This document shows positions 1-6,819 of a stretch of 10,527 nucleotides of DNA, in pieces. The stretch's first letter is position 1; the number at the start of each line of letters is the position of its first letter. A program made the translations under genes and the position numbers. The notes under the pieces were generated by a model. The model was not told the origin of the DNA and made no database searches. It saw only the letters and a program-made list of their open reading frames with translations. The stretch covers positions 1 through 10,527 of the forward strand of contig JAUVKE010000063.1 of NCBI GenBank assembly GCA_030592105.1, given 5' to 3'. Origin of the DNA: Desulfobacteraceae bacterium. Its GTDB lineage: Bacteria > Desulfobacterota > Desulfobacteria > Desulfobacterales > BuS5.

Positions 1-26
1 ACACTTATTGAGATCTACATACGTTG

Positions 27-848
27 TCAATATAATGGAACAAACCCGGCTTCCCGTACAATTTTTTGTCCCTTTTCAGGATGAAGCACATAATTGATAA
101 ACTTGGATATATCACCCGAAGGCCATTTGTTGGTAAACATAAAAAGGGGCCTGCTAATGGGAAATTCTCCGCTTAAAGTTGTTTCCACTGTTCCTGCAAC
201 ATTATTTACAGTAACAGGTTTAATCATACTATTTATATAACCAATCCCCACATACCCGATTGCATTTTTATTTTTAGCCACTGCCTGAAGTATGGCGCCG
301 TTTGACGCCTGCAGCAATGCTCCTGGATAAACTCTTTCTTTTTTCATGACCCTTTTTTCCCACACCTCATAGGTGCCGGAAGATGTGTCCCGTGATATAA
401 CAACAATTTTACGCCCCTCTCCTCCAAGTTGTTTCCAGTTTGTAATTTCCCCTTTATATATGGCTTTCAGCTGGGACATGGTGATGTTATCAATTGAGTT
501 GGAAGGATGAACCACAGGAATGATACAATCGTAAGCAATACTAAAAGGCACCGGATATCCCCCCTTTTCCAGAGCAAGCTTGACTTCCCTGTCTTTAATA
601 AACCTGGAACAGTCTGCAATATCGGTGGTCCCATCAATAATGGCCTTTATGCCGTTACCTGAGCCGCCCCCTGAAATTGAAATATTAATATCAGGATTTT
701 CACCCATGTAAGCTTCTGCAAGTTTTTGTGCAATGGGAAGTACTGTTGTGGAACCCTTAATAACAATATTTCCGGCAACAGCCTGGGGAATGCCGAACAA
801 AAGAGAGAGCGCAGTTAAAAAAATAATTATTTTTGATAGTTGTTTCAA
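27..848 (-). CDS. pstS: PstS-type phosphate ABC transporter substrate-binding protein
   Basis: Secreted periplasmic binding protein that captures phosphate for a Pst-type ABC importer. The 273-residue product starts with a Sec signal peptide (basic start, hydrophobic core, likely cleavage after AVA at residue 25). The mature part has the PstS-like phosphate loop GSTT (32-35), a glycine-rich GGGSGNG (60-66), the TTDIADCSR segment (about 74-82) and the binding motif RDTSSGTYE (153-161). The start codon is TTG, chosen because AGGAGGT lies 5 nt upstream and the signal peptide begins exactly there. No pstCAB or phoU is visible; they may lie beyond the left edge, or the protein may be a lone binding protein. 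It is on the short side for PstS, as in the PstS-like proteins common in deltaproteobacteria. A mobile element sits 60 bp upstream and may have changed its promoter. The family call is firm; phosphate as ligand is inferred from the motifs. Confidence 0.9.
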   Translation of the reverse strand: MKQLSKIIIFLTALSLLFGIPQAVAGNIVIKGSTTVLPIAQKLAEAYMGENPDINISISGGGSGNGIKAIIDGTTDIADCSRFIKDREVKLALEKGGYPVPFSIAYDCIIPVVHPSNSIDNITMSQLKAIYKGEITNWKQLGGEGRKIVVISRDTSSGTYEVWEKRVMKKERVYPGALLQASNGAILQAVAKNKNAIGYVGIGYINSMIKPVTVNNVAGTVETTLSGEFPISRPLFMFTNKWPSGDISKFINYVLHPEKGQKIVREAGFVPLY

Positions 849-853
849 CTTGT

Positions 854-860
854 ACCTCCT
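854..860 (-). promoter_or_regulatory. Strong ribosome binding site for pstS with TTG start
   Basis: Read on the minus strand, AGGAGGT is followed by 5 nt and then TTG (848-846). This near-perfect Shine-Dalgarno sequence decides the non-ATG start. Confidence 0.8.
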
Positions 861-899
861 ATTCTTTTTGTCAAGAATATTAAATTTACCAAATCGTAA

Positions 900-907
900 A
901 AAAAGAT
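900..907. repeat. Left target site duplication of the 254-bp element
   Basis: AAAAAGAT directly abuts the GTAA end of the element and is identical to 1162-1169. Confidence 0.85.
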
Positions 908-1161
908 GTAACTATTCAGCTAATATGTACGGCAACAGGTATAATCTGATTAAAACATGAAAAACTCACAGATAAGAGGTCGTAAAGAAAAAATCTATTA
1001 AAGATATAAGCTTGCGTAATAGTATACCAGAGAATAACGTCAATAAGTTCAGTCCTGATGGATTCCTTCTTAACGCTCTCTAATCCGTTCAAACAATTTC
1101 AATTGTTTTAAATTAGATCATACCTGCTGCGTATCGTAAATCAGCGACGCTGGATAGTTAC
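908..1161. mobile_element. 254-bp IS66-like miniature (non-autonomous) element
   Basis: The element begins GTAACTATTCAGC (908-920) and ends GCTGGATAGTTAC (1149-1161). These are inverted repeats with 12 of 13 bases matching. Immediately outside them, AAAAAGAT occurs at 900-907 and again at 1162-1169, a perfect 8-bp target site duplication. Ends that start with GTAA together with an 8-bp duplication are the known signature of the IS66 family, so the parent transposase was probably of that kind; this assignment is inference. There is no transposase gene inside. The interior has a reading frame without a start codon (976-1080, 35 codons) and a perfect 8-bp hairpin, AAACAATT/AATTGTTT (1091-1108). 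It lies between pstS and whatever promoter pstS originally used. Confidence 0.85.
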
Positions 1162-1169
1162 AAAAAGAT
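1162..1169. repeat. Right target site duplication of the 254-bp element
   Basis: AAAAAGAT directly follows the TTAC end of the element and is identical to 900-907. The lack of mismatches suggests a fairly recent insertion. Confidence 0.85.
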
Positions 1170-1302
1170 CACTATTTGAAGATACTCGATTCCGACCTTT
1201 TGCAGATTTCATCTGCCTTGAGATGCAATATAGTTTAAATTTATTAGAAATATGTTAGGGTAATATTTTTTTTTGTTAAAAAGGTAGGCTGAATTTTTCT
1301 GA
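1170..1302. other. AT-rich spacer without recognisable gene
   Basis: Between the miniature element and the gene fragment the only structure seen is a 6-bp hairpin, GCAGAT/ATCTGC with a 3-nt loop (1202-1216). It has no T-run directly after it on either strand, so it is not called a terminator. A T9-10 run lies near 1266-1274 without a stem next to it. Confidence 0.4.
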
Positions 1303-1674
1303 AGGCTCAAAGAGATTACCCAATTCATACTGCCGGGCATACCAGGCCAGCTTAAATCAGCCACGGCAATAGCCGGTTTTTTTATTGATGAGGATTATCA
1401 ACCGATTTTTGGGAGCAACAACGGCCATATCATTGTTGAGATGCCTGCAAAAAAGGTGGAGGACTTTCAAGGAGAATCCGCAAAGGACCCCATATTCCAT
1501 CTGAAATATATGCGGAAACAACTCTCCCATTTTCAAGAAAGGGGTGTGCCCATGGCTCTTGGCATACCCAGTTACTCAATTGTATGGGGCTCCATGGCGT
1601 CCACCTTTGTTACCGGACTTTTCACAGCCACGTCCTCACTCTTTTCATCGTTCCCATTGAATGGCATATATTGA
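1303..1674 (+). pseudogene. Decayed gene fragment, family not recognised
   Basis: The frame is open from 1303, just after a TGA, to the TGA that follows 1674. The first convincing protein-like sequence appears well before any ATG. Translation from about 1312 gives segments such as FILPGIPGQLKSATAIAG, GFFIDEDYQPIFGSNNGH and VEMPAKKVEDFQGESAKD, typical of a folded soluble protein and continuous through the ATG at 1441. After GIPSYSIVWG (about 1558-1587) the sequence becomes unlike a normal protein end. There is no ribosome binding site at 1441, and stops (TAG 1285, TGA 1300) block the frame upstream. The simplest reading is an internal piece of a gene that lost its start and probably its end. 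A short intact gene starting at 1441 is less likely. I cannot assign a family. It points toward selD, tail to tail. Confidence 0.45.
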
Positions 1675-1692
1675 TGGGGTTTAAGCTTTGAT

Positions 1693-1719
1693 AGGAAGAA
1701 GGGGGGAAAAAGGGGGGAA
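1693..1719 (+). other. 27-nt polypurine tract with two G6 runs
   Basis: A run of purines without interruption includes GGGGGGAAAAAGGGGGG (1701-1717). It lies about 10 bp past the stop codon of selD, so the selD transcript would carry it as C6-U5-C6. It might cause transcript pausing or form unusual DNA, but no function is shown by the sequence. Confidence 0.6.
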
Positions 1720-1728
1720 TTACAAGCA

Positions 1729-2787
1729 TTATTTATTTATAATAATTTTTACACCGGACGATTTTACCACATTTCCTATAACAGCGGCTGATTCCACTCC
1801 ATTTTTCATAAGGTCTGTTAAAAGGGCATCTGTCTCTTTTTTATCCACGGCAATTAAAAGCCCCCCTGAAGTCTGGGGATCAAAAAATATATCACAGACA
1901 ATGGGATCCACCTCCGGCATAATTTCAACCATATTTTTATAAAATTTCATATTCTCATAGGCGCCTGCAGGAATTAGCCCCATTTGTGCATAATAAACAG
2001 CATCCTGAATTACAGGGACGCTACCGGCAAATATCTCAAACCCTAAATCCGAATCGGTTACCATTTCCGACATATGCCCCACAAGTCCGAAACCTGTAAT
2101 ATCAGTACAAGCGTGAACATTAAACCTGCCCATGGTATCTGCGGCATTCTTATTAAGAGCCGCCATAATTTTTATAATTTTTTTTATACTTTCAGGTGAC
2201 GCAAGCCCTCCCTTTACAGCGGTATTTACAATTCCGGACCCCAGCGGCTTTGTGAGTATCAGGTTATCACCTGTTTTTATATTATTTTTTGTAAGTATTC
2301 GTGCAGGGTGTACAAAACCGGTCACAGACAGACCGTATTTTATCTCCTTATCTTCCACACTGTGGCCACCAACAAGAACCACCCCTGCTTCTTTAATTTT
2401 GTCTAAACCACCTTCAATTATGCTTCGTAAAATGGACATATCCATTGTTTTAGAAGGAAAGCAGACAAGATTCATGGCTGTTTTTGGAACACCCCCCATG
2501 GCATAAACATCACTCAATGCATTTGCTGCCGCGATCTGGCCGAATGTAAAAGGATCATCCACCACCGGGGTAAAAAAATCAACAGTCTGAATTATTGCGA
2601 TATCATCGGTGATTTTATATACACCTGCATCATCGGCCCGTTTAAGCCCCACAAGCAGATTCGGATCCCCGGGAATTTCAAGGCCGGATAAAACTTTCTC
2701 CAGGTCCCCTGGAGATATTTTAGATGCTCACCCCGCAGCCGTAACTGTTTCTGTGAGCCGAAGTGATTTTAAATCCTGTATACTCAT
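1729..2787 (-). CDS. selD: Selenide, water dikinase with in-frame selenocysteine (UGA)
   Basis: Makes selenophosphate from selenide and ATP, the selenium donor for selenocysteine and selenouridine synthesis. The gene starts at ATG 2787 and reads MSIQDLKSLRLTETVTAAG, then TGA (2730-2728), then ASKISPGDLEKVL, giving 352 residues. The TGA lines up with catalytic Cys17 of E. coli SelD (GAGCGCK against AAGUASK), and the following lysine (K23) matches the essential Lys20. A SECIS-like hairpin follows the TGA. Family motifs are clear downstream: RADDAGVY, the long DDIAIIQTVDFFTPVVDDP segment, VGGHSVEDKEIKYGLSVTG, KPLGSGI and CTDITGFGLVGH. A start at 2652, after the TGA, would remove the active-site loop, so it is rejected. 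It lies 14 nt after moaB and ends the operon. No strong ribosome binding site is seen, which suggests coupling to moaB translation. Reading the UGA requires SelA, SelB and SelC elsewhere in the genome. Confidence 0.93.
2698..2714 (-). promoter_or_regulatory. Bacterial SECIS-like hairpin of selD
   Basis: On the minus strand CTCCAGG-GGA-CCTGGAG forms a perfect 7-bp stem with a GGA loop. It starts 13 nt after the UGA (2730-2728), placing the loop about 20 nt downstream. This agrees with the known bacterial pattern of a short stem-loop just after the UGA with a G at the start of its loop, recognised by SelB. It also overlaps the codons for SPGDLE. Confidence 0.82.
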
Positions 2788-2801
2788 TTTTGATCCAATA
2801 A

Positions 2802-3302
2802 CTAAAAAATGTGCCCTGCAATATGTCCGAGTTCAGGAAAAATAAGAGCTCTGCAGGCCAGCTTGCACGCTTTAAGGCTCCCCGGGATACAAAAAATAGA
2901 TACTTTGCCGGAAATGCCTGCTGTTGCCCTTGACAGTATTGCGGCTGAATCTATCTGTTCATAGCTGAGTTGTGCAAAAACAGCACCAAATCCAGGAAGT
3001 TTCTTTGTAAACAATGGGCTAACCGCTTCAATTGTAACATCACTGCTGCTTATCCCGGTACCACCGGTTATAAGTATTGTGTGGGGCTTTTCATTTTGCA
3101 TAACCTCCAAAACAGTTTTGGTAATTATTGAAGCATCATCAGGTATAACACCATGGAACACCACTGTGTGCCCTTCTTTTTCGGAACTTTTTTTCATCCA
3201 TGCTCCGCTTTTATCATTTTCCAAGGTTCTTGTGGACGAAACAGTAATTATTCCAATTTTTAATTTTACCGGAGCATTTTTTTTATGATTTTCTGTTCCC
3301 AT
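2802..3302 (-). CDS. moaB: MoaB/MogA-family molybdopterin-binding protein
   Basis: Acts late in molybdenum cofactor synthesis; members of this family bind molybdopterin and in many organisms adenylylate it before metal insertion. The 166-residue product has the family pattern in order: PDD (54-56), ITGGTGISSSDVTIEAV (78-94), LPGFG (102-106), LSRATAGI (123-130) and IPGSLKA (139-145). Length is normal for MoaB (about 160-180). It fits better to the MoaB branch than to MogA because of the TGGTG...DVTIEA spacing, but the two are hard to separate by eye. Start is ATG 3302, only 5 nt after the pyrR stop and with no clear ribosome binding site, so translation is probably coupled. Next to selD and apbE it suits an anaerobe that makes molybdo- or tungsto-selenoenzymes such as formate dehydrogenase. 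Confidence 0.9.
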   Translation of the reverse strand: MGTENHKKNAPVKLKIGIITVSSTRTLENDKSGAWMKKSSEKEGHTVVFHGVIPDDASIITKTVLEVMQNEKPHTILITGGTGISSSDVTIEAVSPLFTKKLPGFGAVFAQLSYEQIDSAAILSRATAGISGKVSIFCIPGSLKACKLACRALIFPELGHIAGHIF

Positions 3303-3307
3303 AAAAA

Positions 3308-3835
3308 TTATGAAACCACGCTGTCAATGCCGTCTTTTTCCAGCATAAGCACATTAATAGTTTCATTCCGTTTTGTTTTAATAAATTTTCCAACATAATC
3401 TGCCTGAATCGGCAATTCCCTGAACCCCCGATCTATAAGAACAGCAAGCTCTATTCGATCAGGCCTCCCAAAATCTATAACAGCATCCATTGCAGCCCTA
3501 ACAGTACGTCCTGTAAAGAGAACATCGTCAACTAATACAAGAGTTTTACCATCAACGGAAAACGGAATGTCTGTTGCCTGTACAACCGGATGGTTACTGA
3601 TCCTTGTCCAGTCATCACGATACATGGTAATATCGATACTCCCTGTTTCAATATTTATCCCTTCAATCTCATAAATTTTTGAAGCGATCCGCTGGGCAAC
3701 ATAGACTCCGCACGTATGAATACCTATAAGGACAAGATGCTCCGCTCTCTTATGCGCTTTAAGAATCTTGTAAGTCATTTCTGCAAGAACATGATCAATA
3801 GCTGACGCATTCAGAAATTCCATCGACTTTTCCAT
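3308..3835 (-). CDS. pyrR: PyrR: uracil phosphoribosyltransferase / pyr regulator
   Basis: Type I phosphoribosyltransferase that binds PRPP and in many bacteria also binds pyr mRNA leaders in response to UMP. The 175-residue product has the PRPP loop LVLVDDVLFTGRT (99-111), YRDD (72-75) and the PyrR-specific DRGFRELPIQADYVGK (135-150). The N-terminal loop reads GIHTCGVYVAQRIA (38-51), where most PyrR proteins have an arginine in place of C42. It starts at ATG 3835, which overlaps the apbE stop by one base (TAATG); a second ATG at 3823 is possible. No pyr gene is nearby and no pyr attenuator was seen, so whether it regulates RNA or only salvages uracil cannot be told from here. Confidence 0.93.
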   Translation of the reverse strand: MEKSMEFLNASAIDHVLAEMTYKILKAHKRAEHLVLIGIHTCGVYVAQRIASKIYEIEGINIETGSIDITMYRDDWTRISNHPVVQATDIPFSVDGKTLVLVDDVLFTGRTVRAAMDAVIDFGRPDRIELAVLIDRGFRELPIQADYVGKFIKTKRNETINVLMLEKDGIDSVVS

Positions 3836-4857
3836 TATAAAAACCCGTTTGAATAATAATCGATTAAACCACCGTTTTTATCTTTTACAATTATCAGACA
3901 CTCTGTACTATTAATAGAATTAATGAGCTCAATCCCTTTGCAGCGGCCTAAAACCATAACCGCGGTTGCAAAACCGTCTGCCAGAGCACAGGAATCTGCC
4001 ATAATCGACACACTGACAATATTGTTGGTAACAGGATAACCAGTTTTGGGATCTAATATGTGGGAATAGGTTTTTTCATTATATTCAAAATAATTTCTAT
4101 AATCACCGCTCGTGGCAAGTGCCCTGTTTTTTAAGGATACAACCTTATATATCTGATCAAAGGATCCTTTTTTCTCAGGGCTGTTTATTCCCACCTTCCA
4201 CTCTTTTCCATCTATTCTTACACCGGAAGCATACACTTCACCACCTATCTCCACAAGAAAATTTTTTATCTTTAAGGATTTAATAAGTGCAGATACCTGG
4301 TCAACAGCATAGCCCTTGGCAATGGAAGCCATATCCAAAGTTATTGATTTCTTTTTTTTCTTTAAATATCCATCCTTTGAAATAAGAATATGGCTAAACC
4401 CGATTTGTGGCAAAAGCTTTTCAATCTTTTCTTCAGATGGAAGAGATTTAATTTTTTCATCTCCCTCAAATCCCCATACCTGCACAAGGGGCTTTATTGT
4501 GCAGTCCCATGAACCATTGGAAAACTTGTAAATTTTTTCAGCCATACATAGAACAGTCATAAAATCATCAGAAATATAAAATTTTTCCCCTGTGCTGTCC
4601 AATGCATTAAATCTGCTGATCTCACTCCCCTTTCTATATATGGACATACTTTCATTTATTTTTTCAAGCGATTCATCAATTTTCTCTTTAATACCTGCTG
4701 TGTCAACAAAACCATGGGTAATGAGCTTGATATGATAGCTCGTATCCATAGTGGTACCGGAAAGTAAAATTTCTTTTTCGGCGGTGCACCCGATTAAAAA
4801 AACCATAAAAAAAATAAAGCTGATAATTTTATAAAAATTTGTATTTTTAATTTGCAT
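3835..4857 (-). CDS. apbE: FAD:protein FMN transferase (ApbE), lipoprotein
   Basis: Covalently attaches FMN from FAD to Ser/Thr residues of target proteins, typically RnfG/RnfD or NqrB/NqrC-type subunits outside the cytoplasmic membrane. The 340-residue product has a lipoprotein signal peptide ending in FLIGC, with lipidated Cys24. The ApbE fold follows: GTTM (34-37), MSIYRKGSEISRFN (71-84), LDMASIAKGYAVDQ (174-187), VEIGGEV (202-208), TSGDYRNYF (249-257), YSHILDPKTGYPV (264-276) and DSCALADGFATAVMVLG (288-304). Length is normal. A short lysine run (166-170) is encoded by a homopolymer-rich stretch near 4346-4364. It is the first gene of the likely apbE-pyrR-moaB-selD unit and diverges from the aldolase gene. 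No good ribosome binding site precedes ATG 4857. The target protein is not in the window. Confidence 0.94.
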   Translation of the reverse strand: MQIKNTNFYKIISFIFFMVFLIGCTAEKEILLSGTTMDTSYHIKLITHGFVDTAGIKEKIDESLEKINESMSIYRKGSEISRFNALDSTGEKFYISDDFMTVLCMAEKIYKFSNGSWDCTIKPLVQVWGFEGDEKIKSLPSEEKIEKLLPQIGFSHILISKDGYLKKKKKSITLDMASIAKGYAVDQVSALIKSLKIKNFLVEIGGEVYASGVRIDGKEWKVGINSPEKKGSFDQIYKVVSLKNRALATSGDYRNYFEYNEKTYSHILDPKTGYPVTNNIVSVSIMADSCALADGFATAVMVLGRCKGIELINSINSTECLIIVKDKNGGLIDYYSNGFL

Positions 4858-4969
4858 ATAGGGATTATTTAAAAGATAATGATAAAATCTATAATATAGG
4901 TAAACGATACAGTAATGATTGATAATATTATATTTTCATGCAAAATGCAATATCTAAGGAGAATAGAAT
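4858..4969. promoter_or_regulatory. Divergent intergenic region of apbE and the aldolase gene
   Basis: This 112-bp, very AT-rich gap must hold the promoters of both flanking units. TATAAT occurs at 4890-4895 on the plus strand, but no convincing -35 box at the right distance was found, and no promoter is assigned to either direction. AAGGAG at 4956-4961 is the aldolase ribosome binding site, 8 nt before its ATG. Confidence 0.5.
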
Positions 4970-6247
4970 ATGTCAGACAGCGATTATAAGAAGGTACTTG
5001 AGATTGGACGCCCGCCTAATATTGTCGAACTTTTCCCTAATTCCAGAGCATTGATTGTAAGCGGTAAATTTATTGACAAAGCCATGATCATTAAGGGTAA
5101 CGCTGCAACTATGGCTGCCAACGGAAGAAGCTGTTTTGTAATTCAGGGCGCTTTAAAAGCTGCTCAACGGGCAAATGCGGGCATTATTATTGAAATAGCA
5201 AAATCAGAAGGGGGCGCTGCTGCCTATTGCCCGGTAAGCTTATGGAATATGGCAAGGCAGGTGGATGCCTTTTGCAATCAATTGGGAATAACGATTCCCG
5301 TGGCAGTACATGCAGATCACTATGGGATTAAAAACGATACTGATATTAAAACAGCTAAAACAGAAATCCCCACACTTTTTGAAGCAGGCATAACATCAAT
5401 TGCAATTGATGCTTCCCATATGCCGGATGATAAAAATTTATTGGCTAATATAGAACTAAACCCTTACATACCCGACTGGGCAGGCCTTGAAACAGAAGTT
5501 GGTGAAATAAAGGGAAAGTCTGGTCTTTCAACGGTTCAAGAGGCATTATTCCTGATTCAGGGATTAAATGCACATGATATTTTTCCGAACTGGATAGCAT
5601 TAAATAATGGAACAACCCACGGAATTGAACAGACAGAAGCTGGAATTCAGGTTGATTTAACAGCTGAAATTCATAATGCTCTAAAAAATTATAACCTTTC
5701 AGGCGCTCAGCATGGAACATCAGGGAACAGCTCCGACAAACTCAGAGAGATAGTCTCTAAAACAAAGACTACAAAGGCAAATGTAGCAACAGCTTTGCAA
5801 ATGATTTCCTGGGGCCTTAAGGTTAATGATTACGGAAATGCCATATTAGACGATAATGGTGATTTCATCAAAATTAAAAATGAAGGTGTTTCTGAAGAAG
5901 TCTGGGATCAAATGGTTGCCTACGCTCAAGCCAACGAGATTAAGGGCGGAAACTACAAAAAATTGAATATCCAATTTGAAAACAAACTTTTGGGACAACG
6001 TAAAGACATAAGAGAAAGAATGATCCAAAGGGTGGAAGATTTTATCCATAATATGCTTGTCAATGTTCTAAATGCAAAAGATACAGCCCCCATTATAATT
6101 GACGAAATATTAAAAGCAGATTCCTATAATATCGCAAATGAATCTACCCGCATAGAAGACCCTGATGAATGGACACCTGAAAAAATCAAAGATCGTGCAT
6201 CTTTAATCATATCTGATAAAGGACCGGAAGGAGATTTTGACGATTAA
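4970..6247 (+). CDS. Class II fructose-bisphosphate aldolase, long variant
   Basis: Zinc-dependent aldolase of glycolysis and gluconeogenesis, cleaving fructose 1,6-bisphosphate to dihydroxyacetone phosphate and glyceraldehyde 3-phosphate. The 425-residue cytoplasmic protein has VAVHADHYG (111-119; Asp116 as catalytic base, His117 as zinc ligand), IDASHMPDD (146-154), LETEVGEIKGKSG (173-185), NNGTTHG (212-218; His217), GAQHGTSGN (245-253; His248) and KANVATALQ (269-277). These match the class II motif order. Two features are unusual: the usual GGSG phosphate loop reads GTSG, and about 100 residues follow the barrel (about 325-425), making it longer than the typical 300-360. Substrate could differ (for example a tagatose or related ketose bisphosphate), but fructose bisphosphate is the best guess. 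The ribosome binding site AAGGAG fixes the start. The stop overlaps the next ATG by one base. Confidence 0.85.
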   Translation: MSDSDYKKVLEIGRPPNIVELFPNSRALIVSGKFIDKAMIIKGNAATMAANGRSCFVIQGALKAAQRANAGIIIEIAKSEGGAAAYCPVSLWNMARQVDAFCNQLGITIPVAVHADHYGIKNDTDIKTAKTEIPTLFEAGITSIAIDASHMPDDKNLLANIELNPYIPDWAGLETEVGEIKGKSGLSTVQEALFLIQGLNAHDIFPNWIALNNGTTHGIEQTEAGIQVDLTAEIHNALKNYNLSGAQHGTSGNSSDKLREIVSKTKTTKANVATALQMISWGLKVNDYGNAILDDNGDFIKIKNEGVSEEVWDQMVAYAQANEIKGGNYKKLNIQFENKLLGQRKDIRERMIQRVEDFIHNMLVNVLNAKDTAPIIIDEILKADSYNIANESTRIEDPDEWTPEKIKDRASLIISDKGPEGDFDD

Positions 6248-6762
6248 TGGGACGAGAGAAAAAAATTTGCCACTTTTGCGGAACAAACCTGATAAAAAAA
6301 AAATGCGAAGGACGGATACGCCTTTTTTGTACGCAATGCAATGAGCCTATTTATGAAAATCCCACACCTGCCACCTGTATTGTCGTAATCGACAATACAG
6401 AAAAACTCCTTCTTGTCAAACGGAGCGTGGAACCTAAAAAAGGATTCTGGTGCCTTCCTGGCGGGTTCATAGAGCTTGGAGAAATGCCCGACAAGGCGGC
6501 ATTACGGGAGTTAAAAGAAGAAACAGGTTTGTCAGGAAAGATAGATACGCTCATTGGTGCTACTTCAAGCCATAGCAATATGTATAATAACACTATACTC
6601 ATCCTGTGCTACCTCGTAAAAAATTATAACGGCCAACTCATAGCCGGAGATGATGCCCAGGATGCAGCTTTTTTTAATTATTCCCAATTGCCGGAAATAG
6701 CGTTTGACAGCCACGAAGAGTTTACACGACAGTATTATACTGTCTACAGCAACAATCGGTAA
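6247..6762 (+). CDS. Zinc-ribbon NUDIX hydrolase
   Basis: Hydrolase of a nucleoside diphosphate linked to another group; the exact substrate is unknown. The 171-residue product begins with a zinc ribbon of two Cys-x2-Cys pairs (C8/C11 and C28/C31). It continues with the NUDIX fold and a complete Nudix box at 73-95: GFIELGE, seven residues, then RELKEETGL. This layout resembles NudC-like and ADP-ribose/NAD(H) pyrophosphatase relatives, but the NudC-specific SQPWPFPxS motif is absent, so it is not called NudC. The stop of the aldolase and this ATG share one base (TAATG), and an AAGGAG lies about 13 nt upstream, so the two genes are co-transcribed. A link to sugar or nucleotide-sugar metabolism is possible from the pairing but unproven. 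Confidence 0.9.
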   Translation: MGREKKICHFCGTNLIKKKCEGRIRLFCTQCNEPIYENPTPATCIVVIDNTEKLLLVKRSVEPKKGFWCLPGGFIELGEMPDKAALRELKEETGLSGKIDTLIGATSSHSNMYNNTILILCYLVKNYNGQLIAGDDAQDAAFFNYSQLPEIAFDSHEEFTRQYYTVYSNNR

Positions 6763-6819
6763 AACCGGAAATTTGGATTAATTTATAATTTCTTGTCTGT
6801 TGCCCTGCCAAAATTAATT

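Noticed and set aside
869..874. TTGACA on the minus strand as a -35 box for pstS
   Set aside because: A -10 box at normal spacing would fall on the ribosome binding site and start codon, so it cannot drive the gene.
2132..2506. 124-codon plus-strand open frame opposite selD
   Set aside because: It is antisense to conserved SelD motifs and has a composition typical of a shadow frame.
1729..2652. selD starting at 2652
   Set aside because: This codon (read as Met only if used as a start) lies after the active-site loop; the frame continues upstream through a TGA with all SelD N-terminal features and a SECIS-like hairpin.
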